DNA from: Portunus trituberculatus
Taxonomy: Eukaryota; Arthropoda; Malacostraca; Decapoda; Portunidae
Direction of reading: 5' to 3'
DNA length: 64,000 bases
Assembly: GCF_017591435.1 (NCBI RefSeq)
Contig: NC_059293.1
Span: forward strand, 21,539,589 to 21,603,588
Of this stretch, positions 37,683-52,639 are shown piece after piece; the stretch's first letter is position 1, and each line of letters starts with the position of its first letter. The position numbers were made by a program, and so were the translations under genes. The notes beneath the pieces are model-generated. The model was not told the origin of the DNA, searched no databases, and saw only the letters and a program-made list of their open reading frames with translations.

Positions 37683-38010
37683 TGTATTTTGAAGTGCTTT
37701 CTCTCTCACCAAGACTGTTTCCAAAGGCCATAGAGATGATCAGCCTGGTTCTCAAGATTGTGTGTCCTTTTAACCCATTCATTACGATGCCGCTATTTCA
37801 TATTCATTCTGGCTACTATTTGGAGATTTTACACAGTTTCCAGAACTCATGTGGGGATTAAAATAGCCAAGACTCTGGCCATTAATCTTCTGATCTTCAT
37901 AGACCTTTTCTAATGCAAATAAAATCGTCTAATCATACTTCAAAATCATAGTAAAAATGCGTCTTGGTACTGAAGGGGTTAATGATGTAGAAATCATGTT
38001 AATCTGTCAC
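37683..38010. mobile_element. Foldback MITE (family F) split by a family P MITE
   Basis: Left part 37683-37769 (AGTGCTTTCTCTCTCACC...) and right part after 37982 (TGATGTAGAAATCATG...) join into a normal family F body. A P element with TTAA on both sides sits between them. Confidence 0.75.
37770..37982. mobile_element. TTAA MITE (family P), nested
   Basis: Starts TTAACCCATTCATTACG and ends GTACTGAAGGGGTTAA. Inserted at the TTAA that intact F elements carry in CCTGTTAATAATGTAG. Confidence 0.8.
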
Positions 38011-38296
38011 TAACACCATCAAAACTCCTTTAAACACGTGTGACGGCACATACAGCAGGGCATTCTGTAAGCGTAGGGGGATATTACTCAGACGTGCCTC
38101 CTAATACGATCTTAAGAATATCGCTAAGGGAGGGTTCGATGTCACAATTTTCTGTTATGTAAGATGAAGAAGCTGGCGAAGGACAACAACAACAACAGTA
38201 AAGAAAGAAAATAGATAGTGAATAAAAACAAATAAGTAAAAATATAAATAAAAAAGTAAATAAAAATAAAATGAAATAAGTTTTGTTATCCCTCTT

Positions 38297-38298
<2 letters not shown>

Positions 38299-38328
<30 letters not shown>
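38299..38328. repeat. (CA)n directly 5' of S2 SINE
   Basis: CA tract ending exactly where the tRNA-like head begins. Confidence 0.9.
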
Positions 38329-38330
<2 letters not shown>

Positions 38331-38628
38331 TCCGGTAGCTCAGTGGTTAGAGCGCTGGCTTCACAAGCCAGAGGACCGGGGTTCGATTCCCCGACCGGGT
38401 GGAGATATTTGGGTGTGTCTCCTTTCACGTGTAGCCCCTGTTCACCTAGCAGTGAGTAGGTACGGGATGTAAATCGAGGAGTTGTGACCTTGTTGTCCCG
38501 GTGTGTGGTGTGTGCCTGGTCTCAGGCCTATCCGAAGATCGGAAATAATGAGCTCTGAGCTCGTTCCGTAGGGTAACGTCTGGCTGTCTCGTCAGAGACT
38601 GCAGCAGATCAAACAGTGAATTACACAC
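38329..38628 (+). mobile_element. tRNA-Val-like SINE, family S2, fullest copy
   Basis: Head GGTCCGGTAGCTCAGTGG with A box TAGCTCAGTGG, an anticodon arm CTGGC-TTCACAA-GCCAG (CAC, Val-like), and B box GGTTCGATTCC. The acceptor arm pairs poorly, and a ~230-bp body follows, ending GTGAATTACACAC. It is therefore a SINE, not a tRNA gene. Confidence 0.85.
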
Positions 38629-38962
38629 TACCGTGATATCGGTCAGTATGAGTTCTGAGCTCTCTCGGCGGGGGATCAATGGCTGGCGTGGTGATTAACA
38701 TAAGACTTGGTTGAATACACACACACAAAAAATGATACCCACGCCTTATGAATACTGAAGAAAGGCGCTCTCATTGCACTCACGCTACTCTGAGGCGCGA
38801 GAAGAAGACGCTAATAGAATGAGAAATGGAGAAATGGTAAAGGAGTAAGACTAGGCTTAGTTTAAGGAAGATTACAGAGAGGGAGACGGGAAACGGTTGC
38901 CGCAGACTGCTACATTTCGCATCCCCAACGCGTCACAACAGACAGGCTAATAAACTCTAGCT

Positions 38963-39353
38963 CAGTGGTTCCCAACCTTTTAGTGATCTAGTACCACTTG
39001 GAGGTCCTGTACAGTCGCCGCGTACCACCTGGTTCCAGAGAAACTCAATTCGATCAGATATTACTTTATTTACCATAATTTTACAAGTAGAACACACAAA
39101 TGAACTAAAAAAAATTCAACTCAATGCGAGGGCTGCATCTGCTTCTTCTCCACCAGCTGGTCAATGCGGGGCATGACTTTGCTCACAGCACATCGGAAAT
39201 CATTTTATTTTATGTTAGGGCCATAGGCAGTAAACATTTTTGTGAAGTAAAAAATAACTAAAAATCGTTCATGACCCCGAAAGTGCTCGCGTACCACCTG
39301 GAAGGCCCTCGCGTACCACTAGTGGTACGCGTACCACAGGTTGGGAACCACTG
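38963..39353. mobile_element. hAT-like MITE with 8-bp TSD
   Basis: 391 bp. Inverted ends CAGTGGTTCCCAACC and GGTTGGGAACCACTG, flanked on both sides by CTCTAGCT (38955-38962, 39354-39361). No transposase frame. Confidence 0.9.
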
Positions 39354-39367
39354 CTCTAGCTCCTAGG

Positions 39368-39420
<53 letters not shown>

Positions 39421-39616
39421 CGTCCTTCTGTGCACGGAGCAACTGTAAGGAGGGCACCACTACCACCACCACCGCCATTACTACTCTTCCTACTACTGGT
39501 AATAAACTCTAGCTCCTAGGACCCCCTCTCTCTCTCTCTCTGGTGTCATTCTGTGCACAGAGCAACTATGCACCACTACCACCACCACCACCATTACTAC
39601 TCTTCCTACTACGGTT
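39354..39616. repeat. Tandem duplicate with CT tract and CACCAC-rich end
   Basis: The segment CTCTAGCTCCTAGGACC + (CT)n + GTGCACRGAGCAACT + CCACTACCACC... occurs at 39354-39500 and again at about 39507-39616. Confidence 0.75.
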
Positions 39617-39634
39617 ACTACTACTATCAGGTTA

Positions 39635-39795
39635 TTAGTGCTAAGTCAATGGGAGCTTTAAAACAAGATTAGACAAATGTATGGACGAGTATGATAGGTG
39701 GAGCTAGATGGGTATGTTCATACGGGATCCGGCACATGCAGTTTTGGTGGCCTTTTGCAGCTCCTCATTTTGTTATGTTCTTATGTTCCATCATG
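39635..39795 (+). mobile_element. LINE-like 3' end (tentative)
   Basis: Contains GGGAGCTTTAAAACAAG and GGTATGTTCATACGGG, and ends in short repeats TTATGTTCTTATGTTC, like abundant crustacean retroelement 3' ends. The assignment is from memory. Confidence 0.45.
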
Positions 39796-39969
39796 CATAC
39801 TTCATTTCATTCCATGAACAGCCACTGAGGGGAGGACAGGGACGAGAGTGGGAGAGTGATTACTGAAGCTTTCACACCTCAGTGGTCGGACTGTGGTCTC
39901 CGGCCTGTTGACTTGATCATTGTTTTGCAGGAGGCAAGGAGTCCATGGCAGAGTTATAGCAGCCTCATC

Positions 39970-42925
<2,956 letters not shown>

Positions 42926-42974
42926 CTGAGTAAGCTTTGGACTCCACACATCGTTTACATAGGTCACCTTAGAG

Positions 42975-43324
42975 CAGTGGTTCTCAAACTTTTTTCTGTC
43001 ATTTCCCTGTGCAGCCAGTTCAACCATCCAGATTTCCCCCTTCATATGTATGAGAGAAAGAGCAGTTAAAACACACTGAGACTATTTACTAATCTATTTT
43101 TCAAATGTACAAATATACTGATAAACTTATAGTTACAGAGTAAAGTGGATAGAGGGCAGTTAGTAACAACTAAGCATAGCCATAGAGAGCGGTTAGTAAC
43201 AAATAAAAGGACTTTTGATTTTGACTTTGAGATCTTTCTAGTTAGTAGGTAGTGTAATTATTTCCCCTCTGGTAGCTTCAGATTTCTCCCCAGGGAGAAG
43301 TTTCCCCCAGTTTGGGAACCACTG
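42975..43324. mobile_element. hAT-like MITE with 8-bp TSD, 3' of transporter B
   Basis: 350 bp. Inverted ends CAGTGGTTCTCAAAC and GTTTGGGAACCACTG, flanked by CCTTAGAG (42967-42974, 43325-43332). Carries AATAAA at 43202. Confidence 0.9.
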
Positions 43325-43679
43325 CCTTAGAGAAACACTACAGACAGATTAACTTTAATAGAATGTTAACGGAATGCATTCTTATCTACTGTTTATTTCT
43401 TCAGTGTCCCATTATAAGCTCAGTCCGGCGGGGGTATCGTGGCTCGGTCCACACTTCTTATAGTATTGCATGCATCATTTGTGTCTTCTCTTGTGTCAGA
43501 AGTGTTCATGTTTCTCACGGAAGGGGCCGATGAGAACTTTCGTCCGCCGCGCGCAATGCTAAATATGAAGAAATACAGACTCTATAATAGTGTCTCGTTT
43601 AACTTTCCACGTTTTCTCTGTAGCAGCAAATTATTGAAAACTGTCATCAGTAAAGCGTGTGTGCGTGTGTTTGTGTGTG

Positions 43680-44071
<392 letters not shown>

Positions 44072-44133
44072 AGACCCATTCACTGTAAAAAGAAAAAAAA
44101 AAATGTACGGAGTGAACTTTCAAATAAAGTACC

Positions 44134-44136
<3 letters not shown>

Positions 44137-44186
<50 letters not shown>
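44137..44186. repeat. (GA)n microsatellite
   Basis: About 50 bp. The stretch 44187-44749 holds a short CT tract (44384-44410) and unique sequence without a gene. Confidence 0.9.
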
Positions 44187-44189
<3 letters not shown>

Positions 44190-44376
44190 TATAAAACTTT
44201 CATAAAAAAATATCTATTTATTCGTAACGTTATTTTCTTCCTTACATTTCTTTTTCCCATTATTCAGTTTACATGTCACACTGAAAATCACGGAAAGATT
44301 TGACCACAACGCTACAGGGTCTTTATTTTGCACCCTAGCCACACTACCACACTCTCCTACCACACACCAGCCCATT

Positions 44377-44411
<35 letters not shown>

Positions 44412-44749
44412 CCCAGTACAGATGCCACTCACTCCAACACCTGAAAGTCTGCAAACGAACTGGCCAGAGCTGCACCGCCTGTCCGCCTCTGTTATTGGCT
44501 CAGTGCTCGGGGCCACTCGCTTTGTCGCCTCCCACCGCTTGTATTGCATCCTGTCACACCTGTATTGGAAGTCAGGCCCCCCCTCACTTCTTTTTTTGCC
44601 CTTTTTTGTGTGTTGTAAAGCTTCTGTTATATTTCTTTTAGTTGTTATTCTGTCTGTCTGTCCCCTTCTGGTTCAGGAATCGCGGGTATATGTTCTTTAG
44701 TCCCTCGTCTTAGTTTGTTTTCTCCATCTTTGTTTCATCTAAGTTCCGT

Positions 44750-44964
44750 ATTCAGAAACGCTCTGGTCTCTCTGCGCGACTGTTTTTCCAAGGCCGCAGA
44801 GATGACTGGCGGGGTCTTCAAGAGTGTTTCTCCAGGTAATAATATATAAATCATGTTAATCTTTCACTAGAACCATAAAAAAAAAAACGCATTAAAAGAT
44901 TGTGTAAATTTAAATAAAGCCTTTTGAAATAGAGGAGATGAAGCACAAAAGTGTTTGAGAATAT
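44750..44964. mobile_element. Foldback MITE (family F)
   Basis: Starts ATTCAGAAACGCTCTGGTC and ends AAAAGTGTTTGAGAATATG. Confidence 0.7.
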
Positions 44965-45182
44965 GAGTCTAAGGCTTGAAACGTCTGTGTGTTTGGCTGT
45001 GATGGATAAAGAAGAGCTGCCCACAGAGTCTGCCTCCATTGTGTAGTGTTTAGTAAGTCTTCTGTTGCCTTTCTTCACTGATTCTGCCTCTAATTTGTCA
45101 GTCAGGGCAGGGTGAAGCCAGACTCTCTTTCCTTGGGTTGGCTTGAGTCGAATGGAGTGTTTGGTGTTGAGTGGTGGCTTTG

Positions 45183-45395
45183 TTAACTCCTACATTACTG
45201 GCACGCATTTTTACTATGAGTTTTGGGTGTGATTAGACGATTTTATTGACACTAGGAAGGGTGTATGGAGGTTAGAAGATTAATGGCCACACTCTTTACC
45301 AATTTAATCCTCACATGTGTTTCTGAAGCTGTATCAAATCGCCAAATGCTAAGCAAAATAGATATGAAAACGTGGCATGGTGCTGAAGGGGTTAA
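45183..45395. mobile_element. TTAA MITE (family P), opposite orientation
   Basis: TTAACTCCTACATTACTGG at the left, TGCTGAAGGGGTTAA at the right. Followed at once by (CTAT)n. Confidence 0.75.
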
Positions 45396-45397
45396 GG

Positions 45398-45446
<49 letters not shown>

Positions 45447-45458
45447 GTCTATCTATCT
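45396..45458. repeat. (CTAT)n microsatellite
   Basis: About 15 tetranucleotide units. Confidence 0.95.
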
Positions 45459-46040
45459 ACTCCCTAGTGCGTCACTTTTCACTGCCTGCCTGGTCCGTTT
45501 TTTTTTTTTTTTCTTTTCCTTCTCTTTCTTCCTATCCTCCTCGTATACACTGTTCCCTTTGTCCAATCCCTATGTCTTTCTCCAAACGTTCCTATAATGT
45601 TCTCTTTTCTTATTGGGTTAGTTATCTTATCCCGTTCCCTTGTTTTCTTTCTCGTCTTCATCTTCACCTACTCTTTCCTTCCACCATCACCACCACCACC
45701 TCCTCCGCCATCAGTGAACCTATTTCCCGTAATAAACAGCGAGGTGCAGCCCACGTCACGAGGAAGCACTAATACTTTCCAGATTCAAATAGGTTCCCGG
45801 TAATGTGGGTCACGCAGTGCTCCTCGTCTGGTAACAGCCATGCACGCGCCGCTTACTGTTTCGAGGGAGGCGTGGAGGGAGCCGTGCATGAGGTGGTATA
45901 AGGAAAATGTTTATAGCAGAACACTATCTTACTGAGTATTGTTGAGGACGTGTCAGGAATTTTTATCAGAACATAGACGCAAGTGGTAAAGAGATGGATC
46001 AGGTTCGCTCGTGCTGTATGTGGTGAGTCAGTAGAAAGGT

Positions 46041-46253
46041 TTGATCCCTCCAGTACTGAGACGCATTTCTGCCTTGAGATCTGAGTACGATTAGACCATT
46101 TTATTTGCATCCGGAAGGGTCTATGGAGGTCAAAAGATTAATGGCCAGTTTCCACTATTGTAATCCCCCACATGAGTTTCTGAAGCTGTCTAAAATCACT
46201 AAATAGTAAGCAGAATGAATATGGAAACGTGTCACTGTACTGAAAGGGTAAAA
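46041..46253. mobile_element. TTAA MITE (family P), ends decayed
   Basis: Body matches in the opposite orientation. The TTAA ends have mutated (TTGATCCCTCCAGTACTG on the left, GAAAGGGTAA on the right). Confidence 0.65.
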
Positions 46254-46445
46254 ATAAAAGAAGACTGAAGGTTAGGTGGACGTTGAGCTTTTTACTGCAC
46301 TGAATGCTTCTTGAGGCTTCCTGAGTTTTATTTTATTTTCCTTAAAGACAAATACGTAATTTTCCTCAACACGTGTAATTCTAACGCGAAGGGTTATCCT
46401 ACACCTCCACTGACACCTAACTACCTTTTACAAGACCGCCGTACA

Positions 46446-46610
46446 TGTGTCGTGTAGGAGGAATACAAAGGAATACAAAAGAAAGCCAAACAGCAACATA
46501 CCTCTTGTTTTTTTCGAGGCTGTTTGGCAACTACTTCTAACTGGTTACAGATAAGAGAGACAGGACAGTACAGGAGAAGGAGGAGGAGGAGGAGGAGGAG
46601 GCAGCAGTGG
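46446..46610. mobile_element. Interspersed repeat with (GGA)n tail
   Basis: GGAATACAAAAGAAAGCC ... GAGGCTGTTTGGCAAC ... ending in AGGAGGAGG. Closely matches 62105-62276. Confidence 0.6.
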
Positions 46611-47056
46611 TTGTCCTCGCGCGGCCTCGACTAGCACCGTTCAATTAAGGAAGCTGAGAGTCGTTACCTGCCTGCCTGAGCTCATTATAAATGCATCATT
46701 TTGTAACGAGATCGCTAAATTGCTTTTCACCTTGACTTAATCCTGGCTTTTTTGTGCATTTAGCGCTCAATTTATCGATAATGGAAATTCTTTGCAACTG
46801 AAATTGACAGATTTTGGCAGGAAATTGCAGCCTGCGAGGAGGAAATGCAGTGCAGGTCCCATCTCCCCCCGTGAATTACACCCAAATTGCGTTGACGAGC
46901 GTAATGGTGTTGTTCCGGCCCCGGGAGTGGTCAGGATTAGGACTCAGCTGCGGAAAGGCGTCGCGAAGGAGGAGGTGGCACGAGACGGGAGGAGCCAGCG
47001 CATTCGTCACAAACACGCCGGGAGGGGGGGAATCTGTGCTGTACTGCCATCTTACG

Positions 47057-47058
<2 letters not shown>

Positions 47059-47141
<83 letters not shown>
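47059..47141. repeat. (CA)n microsatellite
   Basis: About 83 bp. Confidence 0.95.
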
Positions 47142-47143
<2 letters not shown>

Positions 47144-47465
47144 TTATTCTGCATATCTTCAGTGGTTTAATTTCTCCCATGTTCTCCTGTTCTTATTACT
47201 CTTTTTAATCTTTCTAAGTGCTTCATCTTTACATCCTCCTTCTTCTCTTCCTTCTTCTTCTTTCTCCTCATTCTTTTCATCTAGACCTCACTTCTCTTCC
47301 CCTCCTCCTCCTCCTCCTACTCCTCTCCTCCCAGACAACCTTGTTCCATTCCATGTCTGAGAAGGATCTCTTGTCTAGGCAAACACCGAGATGAGAATCC
47401 TGTTTGCTTATCTGTCTTCCCTGTGTAGATTCACCTCAGCTTAACCTCCGCCTCGGCTTTATAGT

Positions 47466-47467
<2 letters not shown>

Positions 47468-47523
<56 letters not shown>

Positions 47524-47571
47524 GGAGTGGAAGCTGGGTGAAGGAAGGAAAGCAGTATATCTCTCACTCTC

Positions 47572-47639
<68 letters not shown>
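47468..47639. repeat. (GA)n then (CT)n
   Basis: GA at 47468-47517 and CT at 47561-47639. The two arms are complementary and could form a hairpin. A short CTCCCAGC repeat follows to 47725. Confidence 0.9.
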
Positions 47640-47642
<3 letters not shown>

Positions 47643-47725
47643 CTCTTTTAACTTCCTCTAATGTCTCCCAATGTCTCCCAGCCTCTCCCAGCCTATCTCA
47701 GCCTCTCCCAGCCTCTCCTTCCTTA

Positions 47726-48010
47726 ACAGGGTCGTGGGCGGCTGGTATGGGTGGGGCAGCAGCATTTCGTCTCCAATTACGCTCACTACTGCCTTGCTCG
47801 TCCCCTCGGCCACCCGACTCTCCAGCGCCGTGTTGATTTCCCCAAGCGGTGCTACGCCCTGCTAACTGGTGTCCCTCAGGCAGCGGTGTGTGCGGCGGCG
47901 GTGTCTCCTTGCTGGTGCGACTCCCCCATCCTCCTTCTCCTTCTTCTCTCTTCGTTCTCGTATTTTGGTTTCTACTTTTCTTCGTCATCCTTCTCAGTGC
48001 TCCTTATAGG
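47726..48010. other. No gene recognised
   Basis: Complex sequence with short open frames that match nothing I know. Confidence 0.4.
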
Positions 48011-48015
48011 TCAGT

Positions 48016-48225
48016 ATTCAGAAATGCTTTGCTCTCTCACCACGACTGTCTTCCAAAGCCACAGAGATGATTAGCAAAGGTTTTCAAGAGTTTCTTGGGT
48101 TAATAATGTAGAAATATTGTCACCCTGCCTTTAGAATTCTTAAAAAAAACACCTATATAACTCGTGTGAATATAGATAAAGCCTTGAAATAGTGGAGGTG
48201 AAGCACAGAAGTGTTTGAAAGTACG
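48016..48225. mobile_element. Foldback MITE (family F)
   Basis: Starts ATTCAGAAATGCTTTGCTC and ends AGAAGTGTTTGAAAGTA. Confidence 0.7.
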
Positions 48226-48412
48226 AGGCTTAGTCGAAAGAATTTGTCTCTCATCACTCAAGCATTTGTCAGTACATCGTTCACTCTCTCTCACCTATCC
48301 TTCGTTGCCTTCATCACGGCAACCCACTTAGCAAGGACTGAAAAACTACGACGTGTATCAATTGCACATAATAGACGTGTTCTTTCTCTATCTCTCTCGC
48401 TGTCCACGTCTA

Positions 48413-48452
<40 letters not shown>

Positions 48453-49032
48453 TTACTAATCGTACAGCTTGATCACAAAACTCCCTAACTAGTCTGCTGG
48501 GAGTTGCATCAGGAAACCGTGCAAAGTTTATTACCCAGACGAGCAGGCGACGGTGCTGAATCACCTCGACTCAGCGGTGGTGGAATATTACTCTGCTCTG
48601 AATGCTTCGCTAATTGTTTGCCCGTGTGGTGGTTTGGTAGTCAGTCTACAGCCGCCTAAACTGTCGAACTGTAGGAGTAATGCCAGACACGATTTTTCAT
48701 GTTATCTTGTCCTTCGTTCTATCTAGTTTTCTCTCTGTCTTGTGCTTCAATCTTGTAAAGAGTTTTGATTCGCCCCATGATCACGTTGAGACTCAGAAGG
48801 CCGCGTCCTGGTGAAGACACTGATTTAGGATGTCGTTTCGCCCGCTTAAGATGGCGCTAAACAGTAAACATAGCCGCTGTATACGTAGAAAAAACACTAT
48901 TCTCACCACGCAAATCATCCGAAAAGTATACAATATCTGATGAAAAACGCAATCCGTATTTTTTAATAAGGAAACTTTAACTTTGATGAAGAAAATAACA
49001 TATAAATACATGTTTAGAGTATTGGCGACAAA

Positions 49033-49145
49033 ATGCCCCGTTCAAAAGAAAGAAAACATCAAATTCACAATCAAATTGCGGGAAAACATCTTCAAGGGAT
49101 CTCCCGGAGCGAAGCCTGTAAAGACCAATGTGGCCAAGTATAACC
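49033..49145 (+). mobile_element. Possible Tc1/mariner transposase N-terminal relic
   Basis: A frame begins MPRSKERKHQIHNQI and stops after about 36 codons. The start resembles MPRSKE-type Tc1 transposase N termini. No inverted ends were found. A competing frame over the same DNA would end at a GTAAGG donor-like site at 49164, so an unrelated first exon is an alternative. Confidence 0.3.
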
Positions 49146-49364
49146 GTGCCAGTGATGCAACAGGTAAGGAAACGTGACAGCATTGGTTTCGGTAATGGTC
49201 ACAAGGAAGGGGCAGCCAGTCATGCAGCCACTCGTGTGGTGAAGTTGGGAGGGAAAGCTTGGCCAGGCTGGATTGGTTAAGATTGTTTTGTTAGGTTATA
49301 GGTGACATTAAATTAGCTTTTGTTGTTAATTTGCTTTCTCGAGGGTTACAAAAGCGTGAAGCAA

Positions 49365-49471
<107 letters not shown>

Positions 49472-49744
49472 TCCAGCAAATGCAAAACCGGAGAACCAAT
49501 TTCCATCAAATCCTTCGCCCCAGATTTGCCTGTTATCTAAAATTCAATCCATTCAAACTACTGTATCTTATCCCGGAGCAATTGTGTAAGAGCGAGGAAG
49601 CCATGAATGCTGATGGAGACGAAGAGGGAGGCGCAGCTGGAGGAGGAGGTGGTAAATCAAAAGGGAGAGGAGAGTTGGGGAGGGAAGTAGAGAAGAGTGA
49701 TATATGAGAAAAACTTAGATATAGGAGTAATATAGGAAGTTAGT

Positions 49745-49747
<3 letters not shown>

Positions 49748-49784
<37 letters not shown>

Positions 49785-49851
49785 AGTTAAGTCGGAAGCT
49801 TATGGTGAATAAAATTTGAAATAGAATAATAATGTCTGTTTTCTCGTGCTT

Positions 49852-49893
<42 letters not shown>
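49748..49893. repeat. (GA)n ... (CT)n pair
   Basis: GA at 49748-49783 and CT at 49855-49893: inverted-repeat geometry. Confidence 0.85.
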
Positions 49894-49896
<3 letters not shown>

Positions 49897-49929
49897 ATTC
49901 CTGCTTTTCTTCCCAATAACTTCTTCCGA

Positions 49930-50110
49930 TTGCTCGTCTCATCTCGCCTTGTCTCACCTTATCTCATCTCCTCTCGCTTCATCTCACCTCCTTTTGCTTT
50001 ATCTCGCCTCCTCTCTCCTTATCTCGCCCTCTCTCTCTTATCTCACCTCCTCTCTCCTTATCTCACCTCCTCTCTCCTTATCTCGCCTCCTTTTGCTTTA
50101 TCTCGCCTCT
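49930..50110. repeat. ~20-bp minisatellite (TATCTCRCCTCC type)
   Basis: About nine degenerate units of CTTATCTCACCTCCTCTC. Confidence 0.75.
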
Positions 50111-50181
50111 TGCCAACATGATAGCCAGGACGAAGATAAACAACTGTAGACAAATTAAAAGTTAGGAATTCTTGTATTTTT

Positions 50182-50182
<1 letters not shown>

Positions 50183-50216
<34 letters not shown>

Positions 50217-50236
50217 AATATTACAATTATTGCTAG

Positions 50237-50273
<37 letters not shown>

Positions 50274-50279
50274 TTATCC

Positions 50280-50337
<58 letters not shown>

Positions 50338-50356
50338 TTATCTGTCTGTCTGTTTA

Positions 50357-50447
<91 letters not shown>
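50183..50447. repeat. (TTG)n, (CT)n, (CTGT)n, (CT)n compound
   Basis: Four consecutive simple-repeat types: TTG 50183-50216, CT 50240-50270, CTGT about 50277-50380, CT to 50447. Confidence 0.9.
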
Positions 50448-50449
<2 letters not shown>

Positions 50450-50652
50450 GTAAAGATGGCGGCGAGGTGAGAGGAGGTCACACAATCCTATCTTGGAATC
50501 CTGTTGGCGGCTAATGAAATCTGAGTCCAATTCGGCATCCAATCCTCTTTGGCTTAGGAAAAAAAAAAGGCAGGGGAAGTCCTTATTGGATCCCTGGGAA
50601 CCCATCTGTACATCCGCTTCGCCTTGCTTTCTTCCCTCTGCCCCTCTCCTTG

Positions 50653-50656
<4 letters not shown>

Positions 50657-50720
<64 letters not shown>

Positions 50721-50820
50721 CAGTTTACAACATATTTACAGAGTATGTCACCAATACCTTACAAAGCTTATGGTGAGAACTTGGAGACTAAAGGTTACAT
50801 AGTTATTGTTGCCTATTTTA

Positions 50821-50880
<60 letters not shown>
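50657..50880. repeat. Two (CT)n tracts
   Basis: CT at 50657-50717 and 50824-50879, with about 105 bp of unique sequence between. Confidence 0.9.
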
Positions 50881-50882
<2 letters not shown>

Positions 50883-51241
50883 ATGTATTCAGTTTGTTCC
50901 ATGTTCAGTTTTTTTCTAGTTAAACAAAGTATTTTTTGTTGCTTTGTATCCTGAAACACTCGCTCACCTGTCCAATTTATCGATCTTATTCCTATATTGC
51001 ACTTTTTTCCCTGTGTCTTCCTCTCCTCGTCCTCTTTCTAACGTTTATCTTCTTTCTCTCTTTGTGTCTTTCTGTCTCTCTAGTTATCCCTATCGTTTCT
51101 CTAACCAATTCTTTCATTCCGCCTGTCTCTCTCTCTCGTCTCTCTCTCTCTCTTCATCATTTCCATCCCTTGCAAAGAATAACAGTCTCCTCAATCTACT
51201 TTCCTTAATCTCTCAGGAAAATAAGGCTCTGTGATTCATTT

Positions 51242-51398
<157 letters not shown>

Positions 51399-51424
51399 TG
51401 AGGTTTGATGGTGATGGTGATGCA

Positions 51425-51554
51425 TGTGGTGAAATAGTGAAGACTGTGGCCATTAATCTTCTGACCTCCATAGAGCCTTCCTAATGTGAATAAAATCGTC
51501 TAATCACACCCAAAACTCAAGGTAAAAAATGCGTCCCAGTACTGAAGGGGTTAA
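51425..51554. mobile_element. TTAA MITE (family P), 5'-truncated
   Basis: Right part only, from GAAATAGTGAAGACTGTGG to ACTGAAGGGGTTAA. The left half is replaced by (GT)n. Confidence 0.65.
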
Positions 51555-52093
51555 TAGATGAAGTGAAGGAACCTACACGAGAAACATCAAAAGGAGTGGA
51601 AAAAAAAAAAAATGAAGGAACTTGAAATAGAAACGTTAAAAATGAAGTTGATAGAGTTAAGTTTAATATTATCATTGAAAAGAAGACGTGTGATAAACTG
51701 ACTGTAGGAAAATAATAGATACGAGAAGCAAGAGAGAGAGACACACACGGGTGAACAAGAGCAGTAGAAAAAAAAAACAATGAGAGAAAAATTAGGAAAC
51801 TGAGAAAAGAAATCGGATGAAAAAGAGCAAAAAAAAAAAAAAAAAAAAAAAAAATAAATAAATATATAAAATAAAATAAATAAATAAATAGATAAATAGA
51901 ATGAATGAATAAATAAATAAATAAATAAAGACAATAGAATAACAAAGGAAGAACAATGAAGAAACAGGGACACGTACACAGACAACACGATGAATAAAGA
52001 AGAGCGAGAGAAGCTTTTTTTTATTCCACTATTTTCTATATTTCGGATCTTTTCTTCTTACTGTCCAAACTCTTATTCCCTCTCCCCTTGTCT

Positions 52094-52305
52094 AGAAGAT
52101 GAAGAAGATGGAGATGAAGAAGAAGATGAAGATGAAGATGAAGAAGGAGATGAAGATGGTAGATGAAGAAGAAGATGAAGAAAATGAAAATGAAGAAGAA
52201 GAAGAAGAAGAAGAAGAAGAAGAAGAAGAAGAAGAAGAAGAAGAAGAAGATGATGATGAAGAGGAAGAAGAAGATGAAGAGAAGAAGAGGAATAATAACA
52301 ACAAC

Positions 52306-52352
<47 letters not shown>

Positions 52353-52420
52353 GAAGAAGAAGATGAAAATGAAGAAGAAGAAGAAGATGATGAAGAAGAA
52401 GAAAAAGAAGAGCCAGAAAT
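52094..52420. repeat. ~330-bp (GAA/GAT)n and (AAT)n tract
   Basis: Almost all-purine GAAGAT/GAA repeats with an AAT block at 52302-52351. The poly-Glu and poly-Lys frames are artefacts. Confidence 0.9.
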
Positions 52421-52639
52421 GTTGAGGCAAAGATTCGTGTGTTTAGCGAAAAAAAACCCTTCTCTGTGCCGCGGAGGAGAGATAGTGAGTGTATTGCTTT
52501 TTAATTCAGTGATAAGAAGCGTAAGGCAGCCGCGGGGAGGTGATAACGCCACAGATAATGAGGGCTATTAATATGTAGAAGAGGCCGAAGGGAGGCTTGG
52601 TGTGCTCCTCGCGCCTCAAGATACCACCGACGCCCCGCT

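Noticed and set aside
38329..38401. tRNA-Val gene
   Set aside because: A and B boxes and an anticodon arm are present, but the acceptor stem pairs poorly and the sequence continues as a SINE body shared with other copies.
52099..52425. Acidic/Asn-rich protein over the GAA/AAT tract
   Set aside because: Trinucleotide repeat open in several frames on both strands.
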